Shown here: piece after piece, positions 1 through 7,798 of the stretch
How the letters are laid out: every line of letters begins with the position of its first letter
Numbering within the stretch: position 1 is the first letter of the stretch
NCBI RefSeq assembly: GCF_027158005.1
Contig: NZ_JAPVLQ010000001.1
Span: 744,001-808,000 of the forward strand
Length of the DNA stretch: 64,000 nt
From: Rhodococcus sp. H36-A4
GTDB taxonomy: Bacteria > Actinomycetota > Actinomycetes > Mycobacteriales > Mycobacteriaceae
Direction of reading: 5' to 3'
Translations under genes and position numbers: made by a program
Notes under the pieces: model-generated
Databases searched by the model: none
What the model was told of the DNA's origin: nothing
Seen by the model: the letters and a program-made list of their open reading frames with translations, nothing else

Positions 1-301
1 GCGGTGCCAGTGCGTTGACCGCAAGCACCTGCCGCCACGGGCGGGTTGCAGCCACCCCCGCGTTGTTGACCAGGACGTCGATTGGCTCGTTGATGGCATC
101 GGCGACCTCGCGCACACCGTCCTGCGTCGACAGGTCTGCCTGGATCAGAGTGGCGACCCCGGGCATCGAGGACGCATCCGCGTCAGAAATATCGACTCCG
201 ATCACTCGCACCCCCGACGCGGCCAACTTTGCTGAGGTTGCGGCGCCGATGCCTGTTGCGCAACCGGTGACTACCGCCGTGCGCTCATGTGTATCGGTCA
301 T
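1..301 (-). CDS. Short-chain dehydrogenase/reductase, N-terminal part
   Basis: The gene runs off the left edge; about 100 N-terminal residues are visible. They show the Rossmann dinucleotide motif TGCATGIG near residue 12, an acidic residue after beta-2 (VDISD), and the structural NNAG motif near residue 80, all typical of classical SDR enzymes using NAD(P). The catalytic Ser-Tyr-Lys lies outside the window. Its ATG overlaps the TGA of the upstream P450 gene (tcat at 298-301), so the two are translationally coupled. The enzyme probably oxidises or reduces a hydroxyl or keto group on the same, perhaps steroid or terpenoid, substrate. The substrate is inference. Confidence 0.9.
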   Translation of the reverse strand, partial: MTDTHERTAVVTGCATGIGAATSAKLAASGVRVIGVDISDADASSMPGVATLIQADLSTQDGVREVADAINEPIDVLVNNAGVAATRPWRQVLAVNALAP

Positions 302-1536
302 CGCGGCTGCACCGGGCATGTCCCGTAGCTCACCGGCAGTGATTTCACACTGTTGATGAACGAGGAGTTGAGCCTGCTCGGGGGCCCGATCACGCTGATA
401 TCCGGCATCTGTTCGGCAATAGCGTCGTAGATCAACTCGATCTCCATCCGAGCGAGATTTGCACCGATGCAGTAGTGCGCGCCGGTGCCACCGAAACCCA
501 GGTGCGGATTCGGGTCGCGGCCGATATCGAAGGTGTGGGGATTGTCGAACACGGTCTCGTCGTAGTTGGCCGAGGCGTAGAGCATCAGTAGGCGATCACC
601 CTTGCCGATGGACTGCCCGCCCAACTCGGTATCCCGGGTGGCGGTGCGCTGGAAGGAAAACACGGGGCTGGACCACCGAATGATCTCGTCGATGGCAGTC
701 TTGGGCCGTTCGCGGCGGAACGTCTCCCACTGCTCGGGGTTGTCTTGAAAAGCCATCATGCCGTGGGTGATGGCGTTTCGGGTGGTCTCGCTGCCGGCGA
801 CCATCAGCAGCACCACGAAGTAGCCGAACTCCAAGTCGGTGAGCGCACCGTCCTCGTCCTGCGCGCGGACCAGGGCGGTCGCGATGTCCTCTGCCGGGCA
901 TTCCCGCCGGTCCGCCGCCAGGCCCATCGAGTACTGCATGACCTGGCCGATCGCGGCGACGGGATCGCCGATGATGTCCGGATCATCGCGGCCGGTCATG
1001 ATGTTGGACCATTCGAAGACCTTGTGGCGCTGCTCCTGAGGAATTCCGATGAGTTCTGTGATCGCTTGCAGCGGAAGCTCGGCCGCGATATCTGCGACGA
1101 ACTCTCCAGTGCCATCAGCTAGTGCGTCGGCAACGATCTTGTCGGCGCGCGCAGACAGCGCATCGCGCAGCTTGGCGATAGCTCGGGGGGTGAAGCCTCG
1201 GGAGATGATCTTCCGTAGCGCAGTGTGCTCCGGCGCATCCATGTTCAGCATGATTCCGCGATTGGCATCGATGGCTGCGCGTGGGACATGGTCGGAGTAG
1301 CGAGCGATGGCGGTGTTCTCCCACGAGGAGTACAGGTCACTGTCCCGGGATACCTCTTGAACCAGGGCGTGAGTGGAAACAACCCAGTAGCCCTCGTCCT
1401 CGAAGCCGCCGATCCCACTGGGCTGCTCGTTCCACCACACCGGATGACTCTTCCTCAACTCAGCGAAAAGCTCGTGGGGAATCCCGTTGTTGTACAGCGT
1501 GGGATCGGTGACGTCGATCCCCTTCGGCAGGTTCAT
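298..1536 (-). CDS. Cytochrome P450, CYP125-like
   Basis: Soluble bacterial P450 of 412 residues. Visible motifs: I-helix AGSETT (residues 247-252), ExxR as EIIR (284-287), and the haem-binding loop FGGTGAHYCIG (348-358) with Cys356 as haem ligand. Stretches such as WWNEQ, GYWVV, MLNMDAPEHT.LRKIISR and FGGTGAHYCIGANLAR closely resemble mycobacterial CYP125, which hydroxylates the terminal carbon of cholesterol side chains. The neighbours here are an SDR and a TetR rather than a cholesterol operon, so a different sterol, terpenoid or alkyl substrate is possible. It is divergent from the TetR gene with two operators between them. Family assignment is strong; the exact subfamily is from memory. 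Confidence 0.9.
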   Translation of the reverse strand: MNLPKGIDVTDPTLYNNGIPHELFAELRKSHPVWWNEQPSGIGGFEDEGYWVVSTHALVQEVSRDSDLYSSWENTAIARYSDHVPRAAIDANRGIMLNMDAPEHTALRKIISRGFTPRAIAKLRDALSARADKIVADALADGTGEFVADIAAELPLQAITELIGIPQEQRHKVFEWSNIMTGRDDPDIIGDPVAAIGQVMQYSMGLAADRRECPAEDIATALVRAQDEDGALTDLEFGYFVVLLMVAGSETTRNAITHGMMAFQDNPEQWETFRRERPKTAIDEIIRWSSPVFSFQRTATRDTELGGQSIGKGDRLLMLYASANYDETVFDNPHTFDIGRDPNPHLGFGGTGAHYCIGANLARMEIELIYDAIAEQMPDISVIGPPSRLNSSFINSVKSLPVSYGTCPVQPR

Positions 1537-1608
1537 ATCGAATCCTCACGGGCAGATTGGTAGACCGGCCAGTGCGCACCAGGCACCGACCTGAACTAGT
1601 CCGAAAAC

Positions 1609-1627
1609 GTTAACGAGTTTCGTTAAC
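1609..1627. promoter_or_regulatory. TetR operator 1 (perfect inverted repeat)
   Basis: GTTAACGAGTTTCGTTAAC has 8-bp arms GTTAACGA/TCGTTAAC around a 3-bp centre. It lies between the P450 gene and the divergent TetR gene, where a repressor could control both promoters. It shares the TAACG...CGTTA core with operator 2. Confidence 0.75.
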
Positions 1628-1646
1628 TAGAGTGATGTGGATCATA

Positions 1647-1663
1647 CTAACGGAGTTCGTTAG
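1647..1663. promoter_or_regulatory. TetR operator 2 (perfect inverted repeat)
   Basis: CTAACGGAGTTCGTTAG has 6-bp arms CTAACG/CGTTAG. Its centre lies 37 bp from that of operator 1 and 11-19 bp before the TetR start codon, fitting autoregulation. Confidence 0.75.
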
Positions 1664-1673
1664 GCTGTCAACC

Positions 1674-2360
1674 ATGAGCATTCATCCACTGAGTGCCGAG
1701 CCTGATTCGGCGCGTGAGCGACTGATGCGGGCGGGCGAGACTCTGTTTGCGGACAATCGTCCGAATGGTGTGCGTCTGCGCGAGCTGAACACGCTCGCGG
1801 GCGTGCGGAACGACTCCGCAGTGCACTACTACTTCGGCTCCCGCGAAGGGCTGCTCGAGCAGATAGTGGCTGCACACATGGCAGACGTGCGGCAGCGCGT
1901 AGACGAGTGCACCCAGCAGCTATGCAGCGGCGATCAGTCCTCGCCCGCCGCCGTGCGGGATGCCATCGCAGCCCTCTCCATCCCGTACGCGGAGAAGCTC
2001 AGCTCGGAACGTGGCCGGCGCTTCATCCAAATCATGGCCCGCGTGTACGAAGAGCCTGGCAGCATGCCGGAATCGCGCTACATCCCGTCGAGCGCCAGCG
2101 CCATGAACCAGATCCGTCGCAGCCTTCCCGACATCCCCCCAGATGTACTCGACGAACGTGTTCGGCTGATCACCAAATTTGTCATTGCCGCATTCGCTGC
2201 GCGCACCAGAATGCCGGCGGACGCCCCAGGAAGGCTCGACCTGGACTCCTTCATCGTGAACCTGCTCGATATGGCCACCGCCGCATATTTCGCCGTAGTG
2301 CCAGAACCGGGACACTGGCCAGAGAACTGGCCGCGGGTGCACGCCGAGACGCTCGATTGA
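1674..2360 (+). CDS. TetR/AcrR family transcriptional regulator
   Basis: 228 residues from ATG 1674. An in-frame GTG at 1632 is rejected because it would put operator 2 inside the coding region. The N-terminal helix-turn-helix is recognisable (LRELNTLAGVRNDSAVHYYFGSREGLLEQI, in part), followed by a helical ligand-binding domain. It is divergent from the P450/SDR pair with two matching palindromes in between, so it most likely represses that operon and itself until a substrate of the P450 pathway binds. The ligand is unknown. Confidence 0.9.
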   Translation: MSIHPLSAEPDSARERLMRAGETLFADNRPNGVRLRELNTLAGVRNDSAVHYYFGSREGLLEQIVAAHMADVRQRVDECTQQLCSGDQSSPAAVRDAIAALSIPYAEKLSSERGRRFIQIMARVYEEPGSMPESRYIPSSASAMNQIRRSLPDIPPDVLDERVRLITKFVIAAFAARTRMPADAPGRLDLDSFIVNLLDMATAAYFAVVPEPGHWPENWPRVHAETLD

Positions 2361-2443
2361 CGGTTGTCACCCGCTCCAGACCCTCGATCCGGCAAGATTG
2401 AGACTCGGTCTCGCAATGTCCACGGCAAGAGGGGTGAATGCAC

Positions 2444-2878
2444 ATGAAACGCATCCTGAACGTGCTGATCTTCCTCGGCTTCTTCGCGGTGATCTTCATC
2501 GTCTTGCTCGCTGTGATCAAGTCGTCCCGGGACACCACGTCGCCCGCGCTCGCCGATGAATCGTTCGTGATCCAGGGCCAACCGACGACGTGCAGCTCGT
2601 TGTTCGGAGAGCCATGCGACTTCGACCTTCAAACCGAGTACAACATGTGGGGTAATGGACTCGAATCCTTCGTCGACTCTGGCGTATTGGGGCCCTACGC
2701 CGCCGATATCGGTTTCGTGGATTCCGCGAAACTGAGTCTGCAGGCGTGCGGAGTTGCCCGGACCGCAGGAAAAACTGTTCTGGAATTCGACGAACTGGCC
2801 CAGCGTGATCACCCGGACGCCACACGTGCGCAGCTGTTCCCGTTCTGGAACCAGACTCGGCAGGATCTGTGCCCTTAA
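2444..2878 (+). CDS. Membrane-anchored protein of unknown function
   Basis: 144 residues. One transmembrane segment at about residues 4-25 (ILNVLIFLGFFAVIFIVLLAVI) is followed by an extracytoplasmic domain with four cysteines, ending in LCP. The C-terminal part, helical with a cysteine and a terminal CP, recalls the small secreted DUF732 proteins of mycobacteria, but the match is weak. The start at 2444 is preferred over ATG 2438 because the GGGG ribosome-binding stretch at 2431-2434 then sits 9 bases upstream. It is convergent with the RES toxin gene, six bases away. I do not recognise its function. Confidence 0.65.
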   Translation: MKRILNVLIFLGFFAVIFIVLLAVIKSSRDTTSPALADESFVIQGQPTTCSSLFGEPCDFDLQTEYNMWGNGLESFVDSGVLGPYAADIGFVDSAKLSLQACGVARTAGKTVLEFDELAQRDHPDATRAQLFPFWNQTRQDLCP

Positions 2879-2884
2879 CCCTGT

Positions 2885-3538
2885 TTAGATCAGCACCGCG
2901 TTGTAGCGCAGCAGCTCATGTTTGACGCTCACGATCCCCGCTGGCGATTCCAGGTCGATGCGCTCGACTGCCTCGATGGAGTCGAGCGTGGTGTCCTTCG
3001 GGCCGGTGAGCAGATAGCAGAACTGGTCTTCATCGTGACGGCTACGGTATTTCAGTCCTTGTGCATCGGCAGTTCCTCTCAGAACGGCACTCGACCATAG
3101 GCGCGTGATCGGATACATCCGGGATGGCGTCTTCGTGAGGCGAGCTGTTTGACCGATGTGATGCAGATGCGAACCATGAAGTAACGCAACAGGAATGGGC
3201 TGAACGACCCGAACTTGCGAGAGAACCTTGCCCTCCAGCACTACCCTTCTCACGATGCGGGGGCGGGTGGACGGCCGGAGACTGCGGCCGATGACCTCGA
3301 GCAGCGCAACGGCGGAGGTGTCACCGAAGTAGGAATACGAGTAGTGGTGTTCGGCGGAGGGGCAGTCGAATCTGCCTCCGTAGGGCGGTTTCGGGATGGT
3401 GGGGTTGAGTGTGTCCGCACCTCGTCGAGGATCTGCGGAGTGCACGCGCCACAGCAACGTCCCGACTGCGATGTTCTCTGTGTGCGCCCGAGGAGTTCCT
3501 TCGGGCGGTTCAAGCTCGTCCCAGTCAGAGGTACTCAC
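2885..3538 (-). CDS. RES-domain toxin (NAD+-depleting type)
   Basis: RES proteins, such as MbcT of M. tuberculosis and ParT, degrade or phosphorolyse NAD+ or modify targets through an ADP-ribosyltransferase-like fold. Here the conserved arginine appears in LLWRVH, then GGRFD and the conserved glutamate in LLEVIG; a downstream serine (TRLWSSA) fits the third family residue. The GTG at 3538 overlaps the antitoxin gene by 14 bp; an ATG at 3571 preceded by GGAAG is an alternative giving 228 residues. It lies directly downstream of its MbcA-like partner. A second pair of the same type occurs at 53-54 kb. Confidence 0.85.
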   Translation of the reverse strand: MSTSDWDELEPPEGTPRAHTENIAVGTLLWRVHSADPRRGADTLNPTIPKPPYGGRFDCPSAEHHYSYSYFGDTSAVALLEVIGRSLRPSTRPRIVRRVVLEGKVLSQVRVVQPIPVALLHGSHLHHIGQTARLTKTPSRMYPITRLWSSAVLRGTADAQGLKYRSRHDEDQFCYLLTGPKDTTLDSIEAVERIDLESPAGIVSVKHELLRYNAVLI

Positions 3539-4160
3539 TCGACGAGCTTTCGGCCTCGATCTGCGCAGCATGTAGCACTACTTCCGGGGCCTGCGTCACC
3601 ATCTCTGCCGGCGTCGCATCGTCGAGATTTTCGTCCTCGCCGAACCACCATGACGCCGCAGCCCACTCTTCATCGGACGCGCCCAGGAGCCGATTGACCT
3701 CGTAAACGGTCTCCTGCACCCCTGGGGTGAACTGAAACGCGGGATACACAACTTTGCCCGTTTCAGGGTGAATCAACCGTACGATCTTGGAAGCATCCGC
3801 AAGCTTGCGCAATGCATCCGAGGGGTTCTTCCACCGCCCGTGCAGCAGCTCACCGACCTGAGTGGACGTCAACATCTCCTGCTCCAGGATGAAGGAGACT
3901 GCGTCACCGAGCAGCCTTCTCTCCTCGATGACATCACTGTCTTGAAGCGCGGGATGCTGGGAAAGGGCGCTCGCGAGTTTTTCATCCTCGCGACCAGCGA
4001 TGAGCAGGTGCGAGATCCGGTCGCGAACAAGCATGAAACCCGGCCGCGAACGCATGGACTGCATGATCCACCGCGTGTACTCGCTGTCGCTCAAGTGCTC
4101 GACTTGCTCCGCGAGATCCGCGACACTTCCTGGTGGCAATACCCGATCAATCGATCTCAT
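3525..4160 (-). CDS. MbcA/Xre/ParS-type antitoxin for the RES toxin
   Basis: 211 residues from ATG 4160, which follows a strong AGGAGGT; a GTG at 4169 is the in-frame alternative. The middle region (STQVGELLHGRWKNPSDALRKL) looks like a helix-turn-helix. The C-terminus has the toxin-binding pattern of the MbcA/ParS family: a YPAFQF strand, then NRLLGASDEEWAAASWW and TPAEM. The order antitoxin then toxin with overlapping reading frames is classical. It should bind and block the RES enzyme and repress the shared promoter. Confidence 0.82.
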   Translation of the reverse strand: MRSIDRVLPPGSVADLAEQVEHLSDSEYTRWIMQSMRSRPGFMLVRDRISHLLIAGREDEKLASALSQHPALQDSDVIEERRLLGDAVSFILEQEMLTSTQVGELLHGRWKNPSDALRKLADASKIVRLIHPETGKVVYPAFQFTPGVQETVYEVNRLLGASDEEWAAASWWFGEDENLDDATPAEMVTQAPEVVLHAAQIEAESSSSEYL

Positions 4161-4197
4161 GCTCCACACCTCCTCCGATGGCTATATAGATATGCTA

Positions 4198-4212
4198 CAT
4201 AGAATTCCTATG
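4198..4212. promoter_or_regulatory. Candidate antitoxin operator
   Basis: CATAG-AATTC-CTATG is a perfect inverted repeat about 38 bp upstream of the antitoxin start. It sits in a short AT-rich stretch (TATATAGATATGCTACATAG) that must contain the promoter. Autorepression by the antitoxin is inferred from the family. Confidence 0.4.
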
Positions 4213-4246
4213 TTTGGTGCAGGGCGCTGACCCTGACCCCACCGAA

Positions 4247-5047
4247 CTACTGCTGTGCAGATCCAGGCGCGGCTTTCAGATGCCGGTGCCGATGTCGATG
4301 CCCGAGGGTCGCGACGGTCAGGGTCAGCACTGCCGCGATCGACAGCGGCACCGCGATGTGGACGCGTAGGAGCAGGGCGCCGACGACGGCTCCGAGGAAG
4401 ATGATCACGATGGCGCCGAACCGTCGATTCCACACTGCTCGCCAGCCGCCCACGACGAATGTTTCACCGGCCAGCGAGGTGAGGGTGGAGGTGACGACGA
4501 CTGTGGTCATGTCCTTGATCGCCAACCGGCGCGCGACCGCGGCTTGTTCGCCCATGACGGTGGCGATGCACGCTGCGATGACGACTTTCACGTTCGGGGC
4601 CGGGTCCTCGCCCAGTACGAGGAAGACGCCGACCAACACGGCGAGGACGGCTCCGCCGATACCGAGCAGCGTGGTGGTGCGCGGTTGCCAGCCGGGTGCA
4701 GTGTTTCGGAGCAGTAGGCCCGATACGAAGGCGCCGGCAGCGAAGGCCACCAAGGCAACTCCCGGTCCGAGTACCGGCAACTCGTCGGCTCCGGCGATAC
4801 CCATACCGAGGATGACGATGTTGCCCGTCATGTTCCCGGTGAACACACGGTCGAGTCCGAGGAAGCCGACGGCATCGACGACGCCGGTGACGAAGGTGAG
4901 GGTCAGCATCAGCCACAGCCCGACCGAATCTCCCCCGACCGGCACCCGCAGGCCGGACACACGTGAGGGTATCTTCGGCAATTCCATATCCATCTGCTTT
5001 CGTTGCTCGGTGTCATCGTTCGCCAGGGCGGCCCACAGGAAGTCCAT
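4247..5047 (-). CDS. DUF1275 (YoaK-type) membrane protein
   Basis: 266 residues with about six hydrophobic helices. The first carries the family signature TGVVDAVGFLGLDRVFTGNMTGN. DUF1275 proteins are widespread inner-membrane proteins of unsettled transport function. In-frame ATGs at 4996 and 4990 would remove an N-terminal hydrophilic stretch and may be the true start. The upstream DNA is the decayed tail of a RidA-like gene on the same strand, so the original operon seems to have been truncated. The C-terminus has a histidine/arginine-rich patch (GHRHRHRH). Confidence 0.85.
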   Translation of the reverse strand: MDFLWAALANDDTEQRKQMDMELPKIPSRVSGLRVPVGGDSVGLWLMLTLTFVTGVVDAVGFLGLDRVFTGNMTGNIVILGMGIAGADELPVLGPGVALVAFAAGAFVSGLLLRNTAPGWQPRTTTLLGIGGAVLAVLVGVFLVLGEDPAPNVKVVIAACIATVMGEQAAVARRLAIKDMTTVVVTSTLTSLAGETFVVGGWRAVWNRRFGAIVIIFLGAVVGALLLRVHIAVPLSIAAVLTLTVATLGHRHRHRHLKAAPGSAQQ

Positions 5048-5051
5048 TACT

Positions 5052-5246
5052 TTAGGACTTTCTGCTCACTGCTGCGGTCAGTTCGATCTCGACGGGAGAT
5101 CCGGAGGGCAACGACGGGACTCCGACGGCGCTGCGGGCCGGGAGGTAGCCGTCACCGTCACCGAACAGCTCCGCGAGAACTGCTGATGCGCCGACGGCGT
5201 CGGCGTGTTGAGTCAATTCTGTTGCACTACAGATAAATACGATAAC
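5052..5246 (-). pseudogene. RidA/YjgF-family 3' remnant
   Basis: Read on the minus strand, about 64 codons without a start give VIVFICSATELTQHADAVGA, then LFGDGDGYLPARSAVGV and PSLPSGSPVEIELTAAVSRK, ending in TAA. The PARSAVGV...LP.G..VEIE signature is that of RidA enamine/imine deaminases, including the conserved arginine. A TAA lies immediately before the VIVF strand and the N-terminal half is missing, so this is a 3' remnant. RidA genes are often near LysR regulators, which may explain the present neighbours. Confidence 0.75.
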
Positions 5247-5286
5247 TTACAGCCCGACGGTGCCGATGAGTGCTCACGTCAGCTGA

Positions 5287-6162
5287 TCAGGCGGCGGCAG
5301 TCCGGACTTGGTGAAGAAATGCGGCGGCGGCAGGAGAGGGGCCGTCGCTACTCCAGATCAGGTGTTCTGCTCGACGTGCAGCGTCGTGGACGGGAATGGT
5401 GACGACGCCGGTGAGCTGCTGGGCGTAGGCCGATGGGAGCATGCCGATTCCGAGTTCCTGAGCGATGAGTCCGGTCATCAGGTGGGCATCGGTGACGTCG
5501 AAGGCTACGTCGCGGCTCAGACCAGCGGCCGCGAAGGCCTGATCCACTTGCGCCCTCCCCGGGGTCCCGGGGGGAAAGTCGACGAAGACTTGACCAGCCA
5601 GGTCATGCAGACTGAGTTCCTCGCTATCCGCGAGCGGGTGTGTCGCCGACATGACGACGACATGGTTGTCGTGGGCCAGAAGGTGTTGCGCGACTTCGGT
5701 TATCACCCGCTCGATCGGCAACCCGAGGAACGCGACGTCGAGCACTCCAGTGGCGACCTTGTCGACGAGGTCGTCGCTTCCTCCCATCACCAGGGTGATG
5801 CGCACCTGTGGGTGACGATCGTGGAACAAGCGCAGTGCAGCAGGCACGTCGACCGCACACACGGTGGGGATCACTCCGACCGATAGTCGGCCACGGACTT
5901 CTCCGGTCGCGGCGGAGACTTCGCTGCGCGCACGCTCGGCCGCGGCCAAGCATTGCCGGGCCGCCGGCAGAAACGCCGCTCCGGCGGCGGTCAGGCGCAC
6001 TTGTCGACTGGTCCGATGAAAGAGTCGCGCGCCGAGTTCGGATTCCAAGCGCGCCACCTGATGACTCAGGGCGGACTGCACCACGAAGCACCGCTCGGCG
6101 GCCCGGGTGAAACTGGAGAGCTCGGCGACGGCGACGACGTACGAGAGTTGGCGGAGATCCAT
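5287..6162 (-). CDS. LysR family transcriptional regulator
   Basis: 291 residues. N-terminal winged helix-turn-helix (MDLRQLSYVVAVAELSSFTRAAE...QSALSHQVARLE) is followed by a periplasmic-binding-protein-like effector domain starting near residue 90 (GRLSVGVIPTVC). It is divergent from an EamA exporter gene with 122 bp between them, the usual arrangement for a LysR activator and its target. It probably also regulates itself. The effector is unknown. Confidence 0.92.
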   Translation of the reverse strand: MDLRQLSYVVAVAELSSFTRAAERCFVVQSALSHQVARLESELGARLFHRTSRQVRLTAAGAAFLPAARQCLAAAERARSEVSAATGEVRGRLSVGVIPTVCAVDVPAALRLFHDRHPQVRITLVMGGSDDLVDKVATGVLDVAFLGLPIERVITEVAQHLLAHDNHVVVMSATHPLADSEELSLHDLAGQVFVDFPPGTPGRAQVDQAFAAAGLSRDVAFDVTDAHLMTGLIAQELGIGMLPSAYAQQLTGVVTIPVHDAARRAEHLIWSSDGPSPAAAAFLHQVRTAAA

Positions 6163-6216
6163 CTATCCATCATCAATCACGATCGATGACGTGACAAACA
6201 TGTGTTGGACTCATGC

Positions 6217-6230
6217 TTGCGCTATCGCAA
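6217..6230. promoter_or_regulatory. Candidate LysR binding site
   Basis: TTGCG-CTAT-CGCAA is a perfect inverted repeat in the LysR/EamA intergenic region, 55 bp before the EamA start. It has the dyad shape of a LysR box, though not an exact T-N11-A. Assignment rests on position. Confidence 0.45.
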
Positions 6231-6284
6231 CGATAAGGGCATGGCATCTACCCCCATCCCGCATTACTCCACTCGAGCGCACCG

Positions 6285-7190
6285 ATGAGCGTGATCAAGA
6301 CGACCGTCCTCACCGCGATCGCGCCCGCGGTGTGGGGAACGACGTATCTCGTGACTTCCGAATATCTGCCCGCGGGTCATCCACTCTTCTCAGGCTTGGT
6401 CCGAGCTCTACCTGCTGGACTGCTCGCGATCGTATTGACTCGCACCCTGCCCACCGGAGCTTGGTGGCCGAGGGCGGCACTCCTGGGGGTGCTCAATATC
6501 GGCGCATTCTTTCCCCTGTTGTTCCTGACCGCTTACCGCTTACCTGGCGGGGTCGCCGCAACCTTGAACGCAACTCAACCGATCGTGGTCGCCATTCTGG
6601 CCGTGGCGCTACTGAGTGAAGCCTTGTCGTGGTGGCGGTTGGGTTGGGGACTGATCGGAGTTCTCGGCGTGGCGCTGATCGTGCTGACCGGCAGCGCCAC
6701 CCTGGACGGGGTCAGCCTCCTGGCAGGCATAGGCGCCGCTGCCTCCATGGCAACCGGCGTGACGTTGACCAAGCGCTGGGGCCGGCCCGACGGCGTGGGA
6801 GCGATGGCCTTCGCGGGGTGGCAGCTGACCGCCGGCGGGCTGTTCCTGTTGCCGATCACTCTGCTCGTCGAGGGTGTCCCCGACACCATCACCTGGTCTG
6901 GGATCGGCGGATACGTCTGGCTCGGCTTGTTCGGTGGGTTGCTGACCTACACGCTGTGGTTCTCCGGCATCGGCCGGCTCCCGGTTACCTCCGCGGCGCT
7001 GCTCGGGTTACTTTCGCCGATCGTGGCCGCCGGCCTCGGCGTTGCATTGCTGGGGCAGCTTCTCAGCGGTGTTCAACTCGTCGGCTTCGCTCTCGCTTTG
7101 GCCGCCATTGCCGCCGGGCAGTTCAACCCGCCCCGGCGCGCCACGGCATACCGATCACGACAGCCAGTCGATCAGCTCACCAATACCTGA
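6285..7190 (+). CDS. EamA/DMT-superfamily transporter
   Basis: 301 residues with ten hydrophobic helices arranged as two repeated EamA halves: WGTTYLVTSEYLPAGHPLF near the start, and a second half beginning near residue 150 (GIGAAASMATGVTLTKRWG). Such proteins export amino acids or other small metabolites across the cytoplasmic membrane. The adjacent divergent LysR regulator likely induces it in response to the exported compound. Substrate not predictable from sequence. Confidence 0.88.
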   Translation: MSVIKTTVLTAIAPAVWGTTYLVTSEYLPAGHPLFSGLVRALPAGLLAIVLTRTLPTGAWWPRAALLGVLNIGAFFPLLFLTAYRLPGGVAATLNATQPIVVAILAVALLSEALSWWRLGWGLIGVLGVALIVLTGSATLDGVSLLAGIGAAASMATGVTLTKRWGRPDGVGAMAFAGWQLTAGGLFLLPITLLVEGVPDTITWSGIGGYVWLGLFGGLLTYTLWFSGIGRLPVTSAALLGLLSPIVAAGLGVALLGQLLSGVQLVGFALALAAIAAGQFNPPRRATAYRSRQPVDQLTNT

Positions 7191-7293
7191 CGCGCCGACA
7201 CATCACGGTGCGCATTGCTGGTGGGGTCAGCCAGTCCTTCGACCTGGTGGACAGTGCCCAAATCCGAGCCACCCCGCTGAAGGAGCGTTCGAA

Positions 7294-7782
7294 TCAACCT
7301 TCCCGGTTACGTTGCCCGCCCACGGTATCCGCGACGTCGCGGTACGTGTCCGGCGTGATGGGTGCTGGGGTTTCGCCGGTCAGTAGGGCTTCAAGGCCGG
7401 CGCGGAGGTGATAGCCCCAGGCTGTGGTGCAGACTGTGTGGCATTCCAGTTCGGGTCGCAGGCCGCGGTGGGTGAAGGTGATGCGGGTTCCGGCGGGGTC
7501 CGGTTCGAACTCGAATGCGACGACGGTTCCGATCCACTCCTCCTGGTCGGAGGTACCGCCCGAGGGAACAACCATCCAGGTGAGGGTGTGGCCCGGGTTT
7601 GCCTCGATGACATCGAACTTGGAGTGGTGCAGCTTCGGGACGTCGAAGACGAAGGTGTCGCCGACCTTGGCGGCGGACCCGACGATCATTTCGTTCCACC
7701 AACTTTTCGGTGATGCGGCAGCCTCGAATGCCTGGATCGGGCGAGCGGGGACGGTGAAGGTGGTCGTGAAATCGGAGCTCAT
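7294..7782 (-). CDS. SRPBCC/AHSA1-type protein
   Basis: 162 residues from ATG 7782, preceded by AGGGAAG. The fold signature is visible: FTTTFTVPARPIQAFEA, SPKSWWNEM, GDTFVFDV and GTRITFTHRGL, as in the activator-of-Hsp90-ATPase-like branch of the START superfamily, which binds small hydrophobic ligands. It lies 16 bp downstream of a gene combining ArsR and SRPBCC domains, so the two form an operon. Function beyond ligand binding is unknown. Confidence 0.82.
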   Translation of the reverse strand: MSSDFTTTFTVPARPIQAFEAAASPKSWWNEMIVGSAAKVGDTFVFDVPKLHHSKFDVIEANPGHTLTWMVVPSGGTSDQEEWIGTVVAFEFEPDPAGTRITFTHRGLRPELECHTVCTTAWGYHLRAGLEALLTGETPAPITPDTYRDVADTVGGQRNREG

Positions 7783-7798
7783 GGGATCTTCCCTCTCC

